Shown here: in pieces, positions 8,960 through 21,033 of the stretch
Layout of the letters: the number at the start of each line of letters is the position of its first letter
Position numbering within the stretch: position 1 is the stretch's first letter
DNA from: Myxococcales bacterium
GTDB taxonomy: Bacteria; Myxococcota_A; Polyangia; Polyangiales; Ga0077539
Assembly: GCA_013298625.1 (NCBI GenBank)
Contig: JAAFIF010000022.1
Location: forward strand, 46,142-110,141
Reading direction: 5' to 3'
DNA: 64,000 nt
Program-made: the position numbers and the translations under genes
Notes under the pieces: model-generated
The model's database searches: none
Seen by the model: only the letters and a program-made list of their open reading frames with translations
What the model was told of the DNA's origin: nothing

Positions 8960-9019
8960 GGGGGCCGATGGCTCCTCTCGTGAACGCTCGCGCCGTCGCC
9001 GCTCAGGGCGCGCGCCGCT

Positions 9020-10924
<1,905 letters not shown>

Positions 10925-11198
10925 TCCATCGCTCGCGTGGAAGATTCTTCGGGTTGCGCAGGTGCGCCGCACCGGTGCATCCGCGCTCTCTTCCTGCGCG
11001 GGCCGGGGCGCCTCCGCCGCGGACACACGGAGCGCGGAGCAAGCGACGAGCGCTCGAACCACTCAACCGTGCGGAATGGGGAGGGTACCGCGAGCAACTC
11101 GCGCCCCGCTAGCACAATGACACCCCCACCCCGCTGCAAGCGCCCTTTCTCCGACCGTTCGAGCGGCGACGCGCTCGGCCAACGCTCGGAGCGCTCGC

Positions 11199-11702
11199 TC
11201 AGTTGCTCTGAAAGATCGCTTCGATCTCGGTCGTGGTCTGCTCTTCGGACCAGTGCCGCGCGACGGCGATCTCGGTGACGATCAGTCCGCGCGCGGTCTC
11301 GAGCATGCGGCGCTCGCCGAACGAGAGGTTCTTCTCGGACTTCAAGCGATACAAATCCCGCATCACTTCTGCGGCGTCGTAGATGCTGCCCGTCTTGATC
11401 TTGTCCATGAACCCGCGGTAGCGGCGGTTCCACGTCTGGTTGTCGAACGCCACGGTGCGCTCGCGGAGGATCTCGAAGATCTCGAGCACTTCGTCCTCCG
11501 AGACGACCGAGCGAAGCCCGACGGCCTGCGCGTTCTTCACGGGCACCATGATGCGCTTGTCGCCGCCCAGGATGCGGAGGACATAGAAGCGCTGGCGCGA
11601 TCCCGCGATGTCTCTCTCTTCGATGTTCACGACCTCGGTCACGCCCTGCGTGGGGTAGACGGCCTTGTCACCGACTTTGAACTCGCTCTTCGCTACCTGC
11701 AT
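11199..11702 (-). CDS. cdnL: CdnL/CarD family RNA polymerase-binding regulator
   Basis: 167 aa, the short CdnL type with no HMGA tail. Residues 1-~65 are the RNA polymerase-interacting domain (start 'FKVGDKAVYPTQGVTEV', then 'YVLRILGGDKRIMVPVKNA'); the rest is the helical DNA-contact domain with a conserved Trp ('NRRYRGFMDKI', 'DLYRLKSEKNLSFGERRML'). In myxobacteria CdnL stabilises open complexes, notably at rRNA promoters, and is essential. Length and sequence are normal. It is transcribed alone or ahead of the RNase E/G gene, 274 bp downstream. Confidence 0.95.
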   Translation of the reverse strand: MQVAKSEFKVGDKAVYPTQGVTEVVNIEERDIAGSRQRFYVLRILGGDKRIMVPVKNAQAVGLRSVVSEDEVLEIFEILRERTVAFDNQTWNRRYRGFMDKIKTGSIYDAAEVMRDLYRLKSEKNLSFGERRMLETARGLIVTEIAVARHWSEEQTTTEIEAIFQSN

Positions 11703-12133
11703 AACGGCTCCTTCGGCCCCCTCGGCTTCGGGTTGGCTTTGGGTGCGCCGCGAGCCGAAGAGCCCGCAGCGCGGATCAAAGATTCAATCGAACAACAACG
11801 TCGACGTCGCGCTGCGCTCTGCTCGTAGGGACCGTCTGGTCTTCGCCGCTGCGCCGAGATCGATCACTCGAACCCCGCGTGGTGCGAAGACATTCCGCCC
11901 GGTGAGCTTTGCGTCGCGTGCGCCGTGAAACGATCGACAGACCTCGCACCGCCCAGCAGGGTGTGCCCGCTCGTGGGGCCTGCCGAACTCATTGGCAGAC
12001 CATCGGAGTCGAGCCGCCCACCAGGCGAGACCCCATATGCTAGGGGACGGTCCCTCGTGCGTCAATGCCGCGTCAAGAATTTATGCTGCGTTGCGGCAAA
12101 CGCACCCGCGTCCCTCCCGTAGCGGCGCGCTGC
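11703..12133. other. 431-bp gap with no recognised gene
   Basis: This is the stretch upstream of cdnL and downstream of the OmpA-like gene. Open frames here have no recognisable domains. It most likely holds the cdnL promoter and leader; I see no convincing hairpin or riboswitch. Confidence 0.5.
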
Positions 12134-12985
12134 TCAGCGGGCTGCCGGCGTGCTGCTGTTGTTCGGCGTCGAGGGGCTCTCGAGCGTCGAGAGGTCCGGC
12201 AGCTCGTTGATGTTCGGCATGAGCACGATCTCGACGCGGCGGTTGAGCGCGCGGTTCTGCTCGGTGTCGTTGGCGACCGCGGGCTGAAACTCCGCGTAGC
12301 CCGCGGAGCCGAGGTGCTCGGCCGACACGCCGTTCTGCGCGAGGAAGCGCGAGACGTTGACCGAGCGCGCCGAGGACAGCTCCCAGTTGTCCGCGAAGCG
12401 TCCGCCGCGGCCGATCTGCACGTTGTCCGTGTGGCCAGCGACGAGAAAATCGCGGTCGGGGATCTGCGAGAGCACCTGCGCGACCTGGCGCAGCACGTCC
12501 TCTCCCTCGCGTCGCAGCCGCGCGTCGCCCGAGTCGAACAAGATGCCCGCGGGCAGCTCGATCACCATGCGGCCGCGCACGATGCGCACGCGCAGCCGAC
12601 CCTGGTCGATCATCGCGCGAAAGCGCCCGATCATCTGCCGAAACGTCGCGAGCCGCGCCTCGGCTTGCTGCTGTTGACGCCGGAGCTCCTCTTCTCGACG
12701 TCGCGCGGCGTCGAGCTCGCTCTGCGTCTCGGTGTTCGACGCTTGCAGCCGCGAGACGTCTTCTCCCAGCGCGCGCAAGCGCGACGCCATCTGCTCGCTC
12801 GACGAGCGCAGCGACGCGAGCTGCTCGTTCAATCGATCACGCTCGGTGCGGATCGTCCCCAGCTCGCCCTCGAGCTGCTGCACGCGACGAAGCGCCGCTC
12901 GGTGCTCCTCGCTGGGGCCGCAGGCTTCTGTGCCCACCAGCGCCAACGCCATGAAAACGCCTGACCATCGCAGAGAATTTCGCAT
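12134..12985 (-). CDS. OmpA family lipoprotein-like outer-membrane/peptidoglycan protein
   Basis: 283 aa from ATG at 12985, preceded by a GAGG; an alternative start lies at 13036. The N-terminus is a hydrophobic export signal followed by a Cys ('VGTEAC'), a weak lipobox. Residues ~30-125 are a heptad-like coiled coil rich in Arg, Glu, Gln and Leu. The C-terminal ~120 residues form an OmpA peptidoglycan-binding domain ('FDSGDARLRREG', 'VAGHTDNVQIG', 'NWELSSARSVNV', 'NRALNRRVEI'). It probably ties the envelope to the cell wall, like Pal or MotB-type proteins. The tail is Ser/Thr/Pro-rich. Confidence 0.88.
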   Translation of the reverse strand: MRNSLRWSGVFMALALVGTEACGPSEEHRAALRRVQQLEGELGTIRTERDRLNEQLASLRSSSEQMASRLRALGEDVSRLQASNTETQSELDAARRREEELRRQQQQAEARLATFRQMIGRFRAMIDQGRLRVRIVRGRMVIELPAGILFDSGDARLRREGEDVLRQVAQVLSQIPDRDFLVAGHTDNVQIGRGGRFADNWELSSARSVNVSRFLAQNGVSAEHLGSAGYAEFQPAVANDTEQNRALNRRVEIVLMPNINELPDLSTLESPSTPNNSSTPAAR

Positions 12986-13094
12986 CCGTCTCGCCTCGTC
13001 CTTCGAAGGGGCCGTGATCGGACGCATGGTGACCATCTGAAGTCAAGAAAATTGATCGCTGCATATGTACATGCGTTGCCCTACGTCGACTTGC

Positions 13095-13123
13095 TTGACA
13101 ACGTATTGATCTGACGATACATC
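13095..13123 (+). promoter_or_regulatory. Candidate sigma-70 promoter of the H1-like gene
   Basis: A perfect TTGACA (13095-13100) is followed after 17 bases by TACATC (13118-13123), inside a locally AT-rich stretch about 55 bp before the H1-like start codon. Confidence 0.5.
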
Positions 13124-13177
13124 ACAACACAGACAACCTCGGTCACCCCAACACGAACCGAGTTTCTGGAGGATCAC

Positions 13178-13483
13178 ATGGCTACTGCGAAGAAGGCTGC
13201 GAAGAAGGGCACTGCGAAGAAGGCCGCCAAGAAGGGCGCCGCGAAGAAGGGCGCCAAGAAGGCCGCCGTGAAGAAGACGGCCAAGAAGGGCGCCAAGAAG
13301 GCTGCCAAGAAGGCTGCTCCGAAGAAGGGCGCCAAGAAGGCTGCCAAGAAGGCCGCCCCGAAGAAGGCCGCTGCCAAGAAGGCCGCTGCCAAGAAGCCCG
13401 CCGCCAAGAAGGCCGCGAAGAAGCCCGCGAAGGCGAAGGCCGCTCCGGCCGCCGCCCCCGCGTCGAGCGACGAGAGCGAGTGA
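13178..13483 (+). CDS. Histone-H1-like lysine/alanine-rich DNA-binding protein
   Basis: 101 aa composed almost wholly of Lys, Ala and Gly in 'AKKAAKKG'-type units, with a short acidic end 'SSDESE'. This is the composition of the C-terminal tail of eukaryotic H1 and of bacterial H1-like proteins such as those of chlamydiae and myxobacteria. It should bind and condense DNA by charge, without a folded domain. A strong GGAGGA ribosome-binding site lies 5 bases before the ATG, and a promoter and a strong terminator bracket the gene, suggesting an abundant single-gene transcript. The coding DNA is itself repetitive (aagaagg-type). Confidence 0.88.
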   Translation: MATAKKAAKKGTAKKAAKKGAAKKGAKKAAVKKTAKKGAKKAAKKAAPKKGAKKAAKKAAPKKAAAKKAAAKKPAAKKAAKKPAKAKAAPAAAPASSDESE

Positions 13484-13533
13484 GCCTCGCGCTTCGATCC
13501 CAGCCGTGAGCGATCACGGTTGAGTTCGAAGAC

Positions 13534-13573
13534 ACCGACCTGGACCCACATTGGGTCTTGGTCGGTTTTCTTG
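13534..13573 (+). terminator. Rho-independent terminator after the H1-like gene
   Basis: A 15-base arm (13534-13548) pairs with 13552-13566 around a CAT loop, with only two adjacent mismatches, and is followed by TTTTCTTGTTT. Confidence 0.85.
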
Positions 13574-13623
13574 TTTCTCCGGTTCGAGTTGGGTGGGGCA
13601 CCCGTACCTGGTCGTACAAGAGA

Positions 13624-15357
13624 TTACTCTCCCGCCGGTGCGCCTCCAGATTTGCGCGGGTCGCTCGAGGCCCACAGCACGCGCGCGCCGCCGAGCTCGC
13701 CGACGCTGATGGCCGTGGCCGCGGCGAGGGGAGAGTCGCTCTCGCTGACGACGTAGCCGCGCGCGCGCAGGCCGACGCGCACGTCTTCGGGGACCTGCGG
13801 TTCGACCAGCAAAATGTCTGGCGCTCCCTGGTGATGAACGCGCGGCGCGGCCACTGCGGCTTCGACGTTCATCCCGTGCAAGAGCGCGTTGACGATCACT
13901 TGGGTCGTCGCCGTCGCGATGCGAGGACCGCCCGACGCGCCCGCGCACAGCACGGGGCGCCCTGCGCGAAGGACGATCGTCGGGGTCATCGACGAGATGG
14001 GGCGCCGGCCGGCCGCGAGCGCGTTTGGCGTGGAGTTGGCCAGTCCAAAGTTGTTTCCTGCGGTGCCGAGAGAGAAGTCGTCGACCTCGTTGTTGAGCAG
14101 GACGTCCATCGACTCGACCATCACGCGCGAGCCGAACGAGAGGTTGACCGTGGTCGTCAGCGAGACCGCCATGCCGTCGGCGTCGACGATGTTGAGGTGC
14201 GTCGTTCCGCTGTCGCGCGCGGGCTCGATCACGACCGTGGCGCGCGCTCGCGAAGGGTCGAACGAGCGGTGCCGCTGCGCGAGGCGCGCGGGAGCGAGCA
14301 GCGATTCGGCCAGCGGTGAAGGTCGATCGGGCTGTGAATTCACAGGGTCTCCGACGTAGCGCGCGCGGTCGTCGAAGCCGTGTCGAAACGCGTCGGCCAT
14401 CGCGTGCGCCGTCGCGCTCGAACCGGGCAGCAGCGGAAGTCCGCGCGCCGCCAGCGCGTCGAGCTGCGCGAGCGTCTGCAGCAGCACGACGCCTCCCGCG
14501 CTCGGCGGAGGCGCCGTCACCACCGTCGCGCCGCGAAAATCCCTGGAGATCGGCGCGCGTTCGACCGCTCTGTACCCGCGCACGTCGTCGGCGGTGAGCA
14601 CGCCTCCCGCAGCGCGAACGCTCTCTGCGATCGCCGTCGCGAGCGCGCCGCGCACGAAGCGCTCTCCCTCGCGTCCGTAGCGCTCGAGCGTCGCCGCGAG
14701 CCTCGGACGCCGCAGCAGTTCTCCCTGCGAAAACGGAACTCCCCCGCGCGAGAACACCGACGCGAACGCCGAATTGCTCTGGAGCTCCGGCCTCTCTTGC
14801 GCGAGCCGCGCCGCGAGAAACGGCGAGACCCGAAACCCGTTGCGCGCGAGGCGCACCGCCGGCGCGACGGACACCGACAGCGGCTTGCGCCCGAAGCGCC
14901 GCGCCATCTCGATGAAGCCCGTCGGCTCGCCGGGCACGGCCACCGCGAGGCCGCCCACCTGCGTCGCGCGCGCGGGGTTCGCCGCAGCGCGGATGCGCTC
15001 GATCGTGAGCGCCGCAGGAGCGGTCTCTCTGAAGTCCACGAACGTGCAGCGCCCGCCGGTGGGCTGGCAGATCAGCGCGAACCCCCCGCCGCCAAACCCC
15101 GACGAGCTCGGGCTCACCACGCCGAGCGCCAGCGACGCCGCGATCGCCGCGTCCACCGCGTTGCCTCCGGCGCGAAGCACTTCGGCGGCGGCGCGCGAGG
15201 CGTCCGCGTTGTCCGTCGCAGCGACGAACCGGCGCGCGGCGAAGGGATCGGCGAACCAGCCTCGCGCCCACGGCGCGGCGAGCAAAACCGCGGCGCCGAG
15301 CGCGACTCCCGCGGTGTTCGTGCGGCGGTGGCGCTTGGGCTTCCGATTGAGTCTCAT
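13624..15357 (-). CDS. ggt: Gamma-glutamyltransferase
   Basis: 577 aa from ATG at 15357, chosen because a GAGG precedes it and an export signal follows (a basic stretch, then a hydrophobic segment ending near 'WARGW'). The family landmarks are present: 'GGNAVDAAIAASLALGVVSP' start, 'GFGGGGFAL', 'FRETAP', and the autocleavage/catalytic Thr in 'SGTTHLNIVDADG' at the start of the small subunit, then 'MDVLLNNEVDDFS'. It transfers or hydrolyses the gamma-glutamyl group of glutathione outside the cytoplasm. It is divergent from gshB, whose start lies 71 bp away, so the two may share regulation of glutathione use. Confidence 0.93.
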   Translation of the reverse strand: MRLNRKPKRHRRTNTAGVALGAAVLLAAPWARGWFADPFAARRFVAATDNADASRAAAEVLRAGGNAVDAAIAASLALGVVSPSSSGFGGGGFALICQPTGGRCTFVDFRETAPAALTIERIRAAANPARATQVGGLAVAVPGEPTGFIEMARRFGRKPLSVSVAPAVRLARNGFRVSPFLAARLAQERPELQSNSAFASVFSRGGVPFSQGELLRRPRLAATLERYGREGERFVRGALATAIAESVRAAGGVLTADDVRGYRAVERAPISRDFRGATVVTAPPPSAGGVVLLQTLAQLDALAARGLPLLPGSSATAHAMADAFRHGFDDRARYVGDPVNSQPDRPSPLAESLLAPARLAQRHRSFDPSRARATVVIEPARDSGTTHLNIVDADGMAVSLTTTVNLSFGSRVMVESMDVLLNNEVDDFSLGTAGNNFGLANSTPNALAAGRRPISSMTPTIVLRAGRPVLCAGASGGPRIATATTQVIVNALLHGMNVEAAVAAPRVHHQGAPDILLVEPQVPEDVRVGLRARGYVVSESDSPLAAATAISVGELGGARVLWASSDPRKSGGAPAGE

Positions 15358-15428
15358 CGCGTTAACCTCGGGGAGCGCTCTCACGCGAGGGCCGCGTGAC
15401 CGCGGGTGTCCGCGGAGGAGAACTCTGT

Positions 15429-16385
15429 ATGCGAATCGCTGTGGTGATGGACCCGATCGAGAACGTCTCGATCGAGAAGGACACTTCGTTTGCCCTGATG
15501 CTCTCGGCGCAGTCGCGCGGGCACGAGGTGTTCTACCTCCAACAGCGGCACTTGCGGTCGGTCGGCTCCGAGCTGTTCGCCACGGTCAGGCCCGTCACGC
15601 TGCGCCGCGAGAAGCCCCCGGCGCACGTCACCATCGGCGCTCCTCGCACCGTCAACGTGGGCGAGGACATCGACGCGGTGTTCATTCGCACCGATCCGCC
15701 GTTCGACCAGAACTACCTGTACGCGACGCTGCAGCTCGAGCTCGTCCGCGGCCGCACCGTGGTCATGAATGACCCGCGCGGCCTGCGCGACGCCAACGAG
15801 AAGCTCTACACGATGCACTTCGCCGACGTGATGCCGAAGACCCTCGTCGCGTACGAGCCCGACGCGATCAGAGCGTTCGTCGAAGAGCTCGGCGGCACCG
15901 CGGTCATCAAGCCCCTCGACGGCAACGGCGGCCGCGGCGTGATGGTCCTTCGCCTCGACGACCTCAACTTCAACGCCATCATCGAGGTGAGCTCTGGAGA
16001 GGGGCGCCGCCCCGTGATGGTGCAAGAGTTCTTGCCGGACGTGCGCAAGGGCGACAAGCGCGTGATCCTGCTCGACGGCGAGCCGCTCGGCGCGATCTTG
16101 CGCGTCCCGAAGAGCGACGAGGCCCGCAGCAACATGCACGTCGGCGGGACCGCGGTCCCGACGGAGCTCACCGACAAAGAGCTCGAGATCTGCCGCAAGA
16201 TCGCGCCGCGGCTGCGCGCGGACGGGCTGATCTTCGTCGGGCTCGACGTGATCGGCGAGAAGCTCACCGAGGTCAACGTCACCTCTCCGACGGGCATCCA
16301 AGAGCTCAGGGACTTCACGAAGACCGACCCCGAGGGCAAGGTCATCGCGTGGGTCGAAGAGCGGGTGAAATCCCTGCGCAAGTGA
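15429..16385 (+). CDS. gshB: Glutathione synthase
   Basis: 318 aa from ATG at 15429 with a GGAGGAG ribosome-binding site; an upstream in-frame start is not needed. It begins 'MRIAVVMDPIENVSIEKDTSF', close to known GshB. The ATP-grasp core shows 'VIKPLDGNGGRGV' for ATP binding, 'VQEFLPDVRKGDKRVI', and 'LTEVNVTSPTGIQEL' near the end for metal and product contacts. It joins gamma-glutamylcysteine and glycine using ATP. The next gene, mtnA, follows after 42 bp on the same strand. Confidence 0.95.
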   Translation: MRIAVVMDPIENVSIEKDTSFALMLSAQSRGHEVFYLQQRHLRSVGSELFATVRPVTLRREKPPAHVTIGAPRTVNVGEDIDAVFIRTDPPFDQNYLYATLQLELVRGRTVVMNDPRGLRDANEKLYTMHFADVMPKTLVAYEPDAIRAFVEELGGTAVIKPLDGNGGRGVMVLRLDDLNFNAIIEVSSGEGRRPVMVQEFLPDVRKGDKRVILLDGEPLGAILRVPKSDEARSNMHVGGTAVPTELTDKELEICRKIAPRLRADGLIFVGLDVIGEKLTEVNVTSPTGIQELRDFTKTDPEGKVIAWVEERVKSLRK

Positions 16386-16427
16386 GCGAGCGTCGGGGGC
16401 TGCGGCTGTGGTAGAGGCGGAGGGGAC

Positions 16428-17510
<1,083 letters not shown>

Positions 17511-17721
17511 ACGTCGCGCAGACGCAGCGAGAATAAGCGCGGATTCTGCGCGCTCGTCGATGTGTGACCGTTGCGTGACAAGCAACCATCCCGCGATTGA
17601 TCGCTGAGAGAGCCCCCCGTATGGTGCGCCGCGCCAGGGCGCCCCCACTCAGCGCCTTCGCTGCTCACGAGGTTCGCCGAGCGAGCCTCGCGGGCTCCAC
17701 GACTCGAAACGGAGCGAAACG

Positions 17722-18339
17722 ATGGCCCTCACACGCGACGCGGTGTTCTGGAACTCCTTCACCCAGCTCGCGGGCAAGGCGCTCGAAGCAGCGAAGCTCG
17801 TCGAGCAGATGTTCAACGACCTCTCGAAGGCGAAGTCTCTGGCCGAGCAGGTGAAGAAGCTCGAGTCCGAGGGCGACACGATCACGCACGAAGTCGTGAA
17901 GGCGCTGCACAAGACATGGATCACTCCGCTCGACCGCGAAGAGATCCACGACCTCATCTCGAGCCTCGACGACGTGCTCGACTCGATCGACGGCGCCGCG
18001 GCGCGCGTGATGCTCTACGAGCTCACTGAGACCAACGACGAGATCAAGGCGCTCGCGAAGGTGCTGGTGGACTCGACGACGGACCTCGTGAAGCTGGTCG
18101 AGGGCCTGCAGGACATCAAGGACGCCGAGGCCATGATCTCGCTCTGCCGCGCGATCGGCGTGCACGAAGACGCGGCGGACGAGGTGTTTCGCAAGGCGAT
18201 CGCGAGGCTCTTCAAGCAAGAGCCCAACGCGATCGAGGTCATGAAGTGGCGCGACATCTTCGAGCGCCTCGAGACCGCCACCGACCGCGCGGAGGACGCC
18301 GCGAACGTGATCGAGGGGATCGTCCTGGAGCACGCGTGA
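17722..18339 (+). CDS. DUF47/PhoU-like phosphate transport accessory protein
   Basis: 205 aa, all helical. It has the DUF47 hallmarks: 'NDLSKAKSLAEQVKKLESEGDTITHEV' and the acidic helices 'DREEIHDLISSLDDVLDSIDGAA', plus 'DRAEDAANVIEGI' at the end. DUF47 proteins resemble PhoU and accompany Pit transporters, probably regulating them. The stop TGA shares one base with the ATG of the Pit gene (TGATG), so the two are translated together. Confidence 0.93.
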   Translation: MALTRDAVFWNSFTQLAGKALEAAKLVEQMFNDLSKAKSLAEQVKKLESEGDTITHEVVKALHKTWITPLDREEIHDLISSLDDVLDSIDGAAARVMLYELTETNDEIKALAKVLVDSTTDLVKLVEGLQDIKDAEAMISLCRAIGVHEDAADEVFRKAIARLFKQEPNAIEVMKWRDIFERLETATDRAEDAANVIEGIVLEHA

Positions 18340-19340
18340 TGACGACGTTCATCATCTTCGTGATCGTCCTCGCTCTGCTGTTCGACTACATCAACGGCTT
18401 TCACGACGCGGCCAACTCGATCGCGACCGTCGTTTCGACGCGGGTGCTCTCGCCGCGCGCCGCCGTCGCGTGGGCGGCGTTCTTCAACTTCGTCGCCTTC
18501 ATCGTGTACCCGTCGCACGTGGCGAAGAACATCGCCAAGGGCGTCGCGCCCATCGCGATCACGCAAAACGTCATCCTCGCCGCGCTGCTCGGCGCCATCA
18601 TCTGGAACCTCCTCACCTGGTGGTGGGGCCTCCCGTCCTCCTCGTCGCACGCGCTCATGGGCGCCTTTGCAGGCGCCGCGCTCACCAACGTCCCGCGCCT
18701 CTCGGTGCTCAACGCGCAGGTCTTCAAAGAGACCTTCGCCTTCATCGTGCTCGCGCCGGTCCTCGGCGGAGTGCTCGGCTACACGATCACCAAGCTCATC
18801 CGCTGGCTGTTTCGCGACGCCCGACCCGCGACGGTCGACAAGGTCTTTCGCCGCGGCCAGCTGCTCTCGGCTGCGCTCTACTCGCTCGGGCACGGCGGCA
18901 ACGACGCGCAGAAGACCATGGGGATCATCATGGCCCTCTTGATCGCAGGCGGCATCGCGACCCGCAACCAAGAGACCCCCTTGTGGGTGGTCTTGCTCTG
19001 CCACACCGCGATGGGCCTCGGGACGCTCTCGGGCGGCTGGCGCATCGTGAAGACCATGGGGATGAAGATCACCAAGCTGAAGCCGCCCGGAGGCTTCGCC
19101 GCAGAGACCGCAGGCGCGATCACCCTCGCGCTCGCGACCTTCAGGGGCATCCCCGTCTCGACCACGCACACCATCACCGGCGCCATCGTGGGCGTGGGCT
19201 CGGGTGAGCGAAAGATCAGCGCCGTCCGCTGGGGCGTCGCGGGCCGCATCGTGTGGGCGTGGATCTTCACGATCCCCGCGGCGGCGACGATGGCCGCGGT
19301 CTCGTACGTGATCGTGCGCGCCATCACCGGCCGCGCTTGA
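18339..19340 (+). CDS. pit: Inorganic phosphate transporter, Pit family
   Basis: 333 aa from ATG at 18339, overlapping the DUF47 stop. Multiple membrane segments are visible, with the repeated Pit/PiT signatures 'YINGFHDAANSIATVVSTR' near the start and 'LGHGGNDAQKTMGI' in the second half, and 'GLPSSSSHALMGAFAGAA' and 'GIPVSTTHTITGAIVGVG' as paired motifs. It moves phosphate (as metal-phosphate) coupled to protons across the inner membrane. The first ORF-internal Met upstream is a shadow of the DUF47 frame. Confidence 0.95.
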   Translation: MTTFIIFVIVLALLFDYINGFHDAANSIATVVSTRVLSPRAAVAWAAFFNFVAFIVYPSHVAKNIAKGVAPIAITQNVILAALLGAIIWNLLTWWWGLPSSSSHALMGAFAGAALTNVPRLSVLNAQVFKETFAFIVLAPVLGGVLGYTITKLIRWLFRDARPATVDKVFRRGQLLSAALYSLGHGGNDAQKTMGIIMALLIAGGIATRNQETPLWVVLLCHTAMGLGTLSGGWRIVKTMGMKITKLKPPGGFAAETAGAITLALATFRGIPVSTTHTITGAIVGVGSGERKISAVRWGVAGRIVWAWIFTIPAAATMAAVSYVIVRAITGRA

Positions 19341-19366
19341 AAACGTGTGCGTAGCTCAGCGGGGGG

Positions 19367-20164
19367 CTATGTCTCCGACAGCATGACGCTCGCTGCGCGC
19401 AAGAGCGCGTCGATCTGCGGGCCGCGCAGCCACCGCGCGTCTTCTTCGCTGAGGGGGCCGCGCGCGAGGCGCTCGGCGAGCTGCAGCAGGCGCTCGGCGT
19501 CGCGATCGAGCGCGGACTCCCATGAGGCAGCGGGCGAAAGCGTGCGGATGTTCGCGGCGATGCGGGCGAGCTCGTCTGCGCCCATGCCTGCGGGCGGGTG
19601 GATCGTGGGGGCGCTTGCTCGCGCTGGGGCGAGGTGGCCGTGCAAGAGCTCGGGCTGCCACACGGTCGCGCAGAGCTGCGCGGTCACCGCGAAGGGGCCG
19701 CGGATGTACTCGTTGGCGAGCTGTTCGCGTCGCGCCATGGAGAACACCGGCGCGAACGTGGTGGGCAACGGCTCGGTCGGTCGGCGGTCGGGCTTGCAGT
19801 AGGCGCTCCACGCGAGCAGCGCGCCGTCGCGAGCGCCGAGGTCGACTTCGGGCGCGCCGTAGAGCTGCTCGTGCGCGGCGCGCACCGCGGCGTCGCTGCG
19901 TCCGTCGAGCAGCGGGTTGCTCGATCGGCACATGGCGTGGGGCCAGCGCGGGGACTCGTCGGTCGAGAGCACGAAGCGGTGCGCGAGCCAGTCGTGCGGC
20001 GGCTGCGCGTCGGCGTCGTGAAAGCGCGCGACGGCGAAGTAGATCGAGCGCGCCGCGGGCTCGAGCTCGAGCGCGAGAAAGCAGAGCGGCGTGACGTACC
20101 AGTACAGGCAGTGGCCGCGCAGCTCGTCGAGGGTGCTGCCCGAGAGCGTGAGCCGTTTGATCAT
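19367..20164 (-). CDS. Paralogue family protein, member 4 of 4 (unknown function)
   Basis: 265 aa. Last gene of a run of four related genes. The shared N-terminal block reads 'LYWYVTPLCFLALELEPAAR' then 'SIYFAVARF' and 'PRWP', aligned with the other three. Its ATG overlaps the stop of the upstream paralogue by four bases (20161-20164). No signal peptide and no membrane segments are seen, so it is probably cytoplasmic. The C-terminal half is helical and differs from its relatives. No family recognised. Confidence 0.8.
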   Translation of the reverse strand: MIKRLTLSGSTLDELRGHCLYWYVTPLCFLALELEPAARSIYFAVARFHDADAQPPHDWLAHRFVLSTDESPRWPHAMCRSSNPLLDGRSDAAVRAAHEQLYGAPEVDLGARDGALLAWSAYCKPDRRPTEPLPTTFAPVFSMARREQLANEYIRGPFAVTAQLCATVWQPELLHGHLAPARASAPTIHPPAGMGADELARIAANIRTLSPAASWESALDRDAERLLQLAERLARGPLSEEDARWLRGPQIDALLRAASVMLSET

Positions 20165-21033
20165 GGCTCGCTCGCTCGTCGGGCTGCGGTGATCGCGCGC
20201 TGCAGCGCCGCGACGGTGTTGGCGCTGCGCGAGCGCTCTTGGGACACTTCGGCGTCGAGCGCGCGGGCGGCGTCGGCGAGCGCGACGAACGCGCTCACGC
20301 GGTTGATCGCGCGTTGGGCGCGGACGTAGCCGTCGAGCCGCGCGGCGAGCTCGCTCTGCGACGGGAGCGAGAGCTCGAACGGACCGTCGGCGCGCAGGTC
20401 TGGGACGTAGCGTTCGAGCTCGGGGTCGAACGAAGGGTCCGGCGGGTTGAGGGGTACGCCCACGATTTCAAGGGAGACGTCGCGCGGCTCGCGGCGGACG
20501 ATGGCGTACGGGGTGTATGCGTCGCGGACGTCCATATTTTGCGAGGCGGATGGCTTGCAGAAGCTCGCAAACGCCAGGGGAAACGTTCCGTTGTCATCGA
20601 GAAACGAGCCCGCGCCGAACAGGGCGTCCACGAAGGTGAACGCCGCTCCGTGCTCGCCGTTCTCGATCGCGTAGCGGCTGTAGTTGGCCCCGTCGTTGGC
20701 CTGCGCGAGCGCGTCTTCGCGGGCCCATTGCTGCTCTTCTTCGCTGAGCTCGGCGAAGTTGTACGGCAGCTCGACGGGGACGAGCTTGTTGTGCGCGTAC
20801 GAGAGGCACTCGGGCCAGGTCGGGTCGCGCTGATCCGTCGGGACGAGGACGTGGTGGGTAGCGTCGGATGCTTCGTCGTTCCAGTACTGGGCGACGGCGA
20901 AGACGATGGATTGCACGGCGGGGACGCGGTGAAACACCGCTCGCGCGAAGGGCGCGACGAACCAGCGAAGGGTCATCCATCGCAGCTCGCGCGGGGCCGC
21001 GCCGTACAGCATCGGGTAGGTCGGGAGCCTCAT
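20161..21033 (-). CDS. Paralogue family protein, member 3 of 4 (unknown function)
   Basis: 290 aa, the longest of the four. The family block is 'LRWFVAPFARAVFHRVPAVQ' followed by 'SIVFAVAQYWNDEASDATHH' and 'PTWP'. This copy and member 1 are the closest pair by eye (QYW-DEA-DATH in both). It contains a longer central acidic insert around residues 85-110. Four-base overlaps at both ends (20161-20164 and 21030-21033) lock it into the operon. Probably cytoplasmic; function unknown. Confidence 0.8.
   Translation of the reverse strand: MRLPTYPMLYGAAPRELRWMTLRWFVAPFARAVFHRVPAVQSIVFAVAQYWNDEASDATHHVLVPTDQRDPTWPECLSYAHNKLVPVELPYNFAELSEEEQQWAREDALAQANDGANYSRYAIENGEHGAAFTFVDALFGAGSFLDDNGTFPLAFASFCKPSASQNMDVRDAYTPYAIVRREPRDVSLEIVGVPLNPPDPSFDPELERYVPDLRADGPFELSLPSQSELAARLDGYVRAQRAINRVSAFVALADAARALDAEVSQERSRSANTVAALQRAITAARRASEP

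Noticed and set aside
12700..13000. Possible CRISPR or regular repeats
   Set aside because: No regularly spaced direct repeats of CRISPR size occur anywhere in the window; the apparent repeats are coiled-coil or Lys-rich coding sequence.
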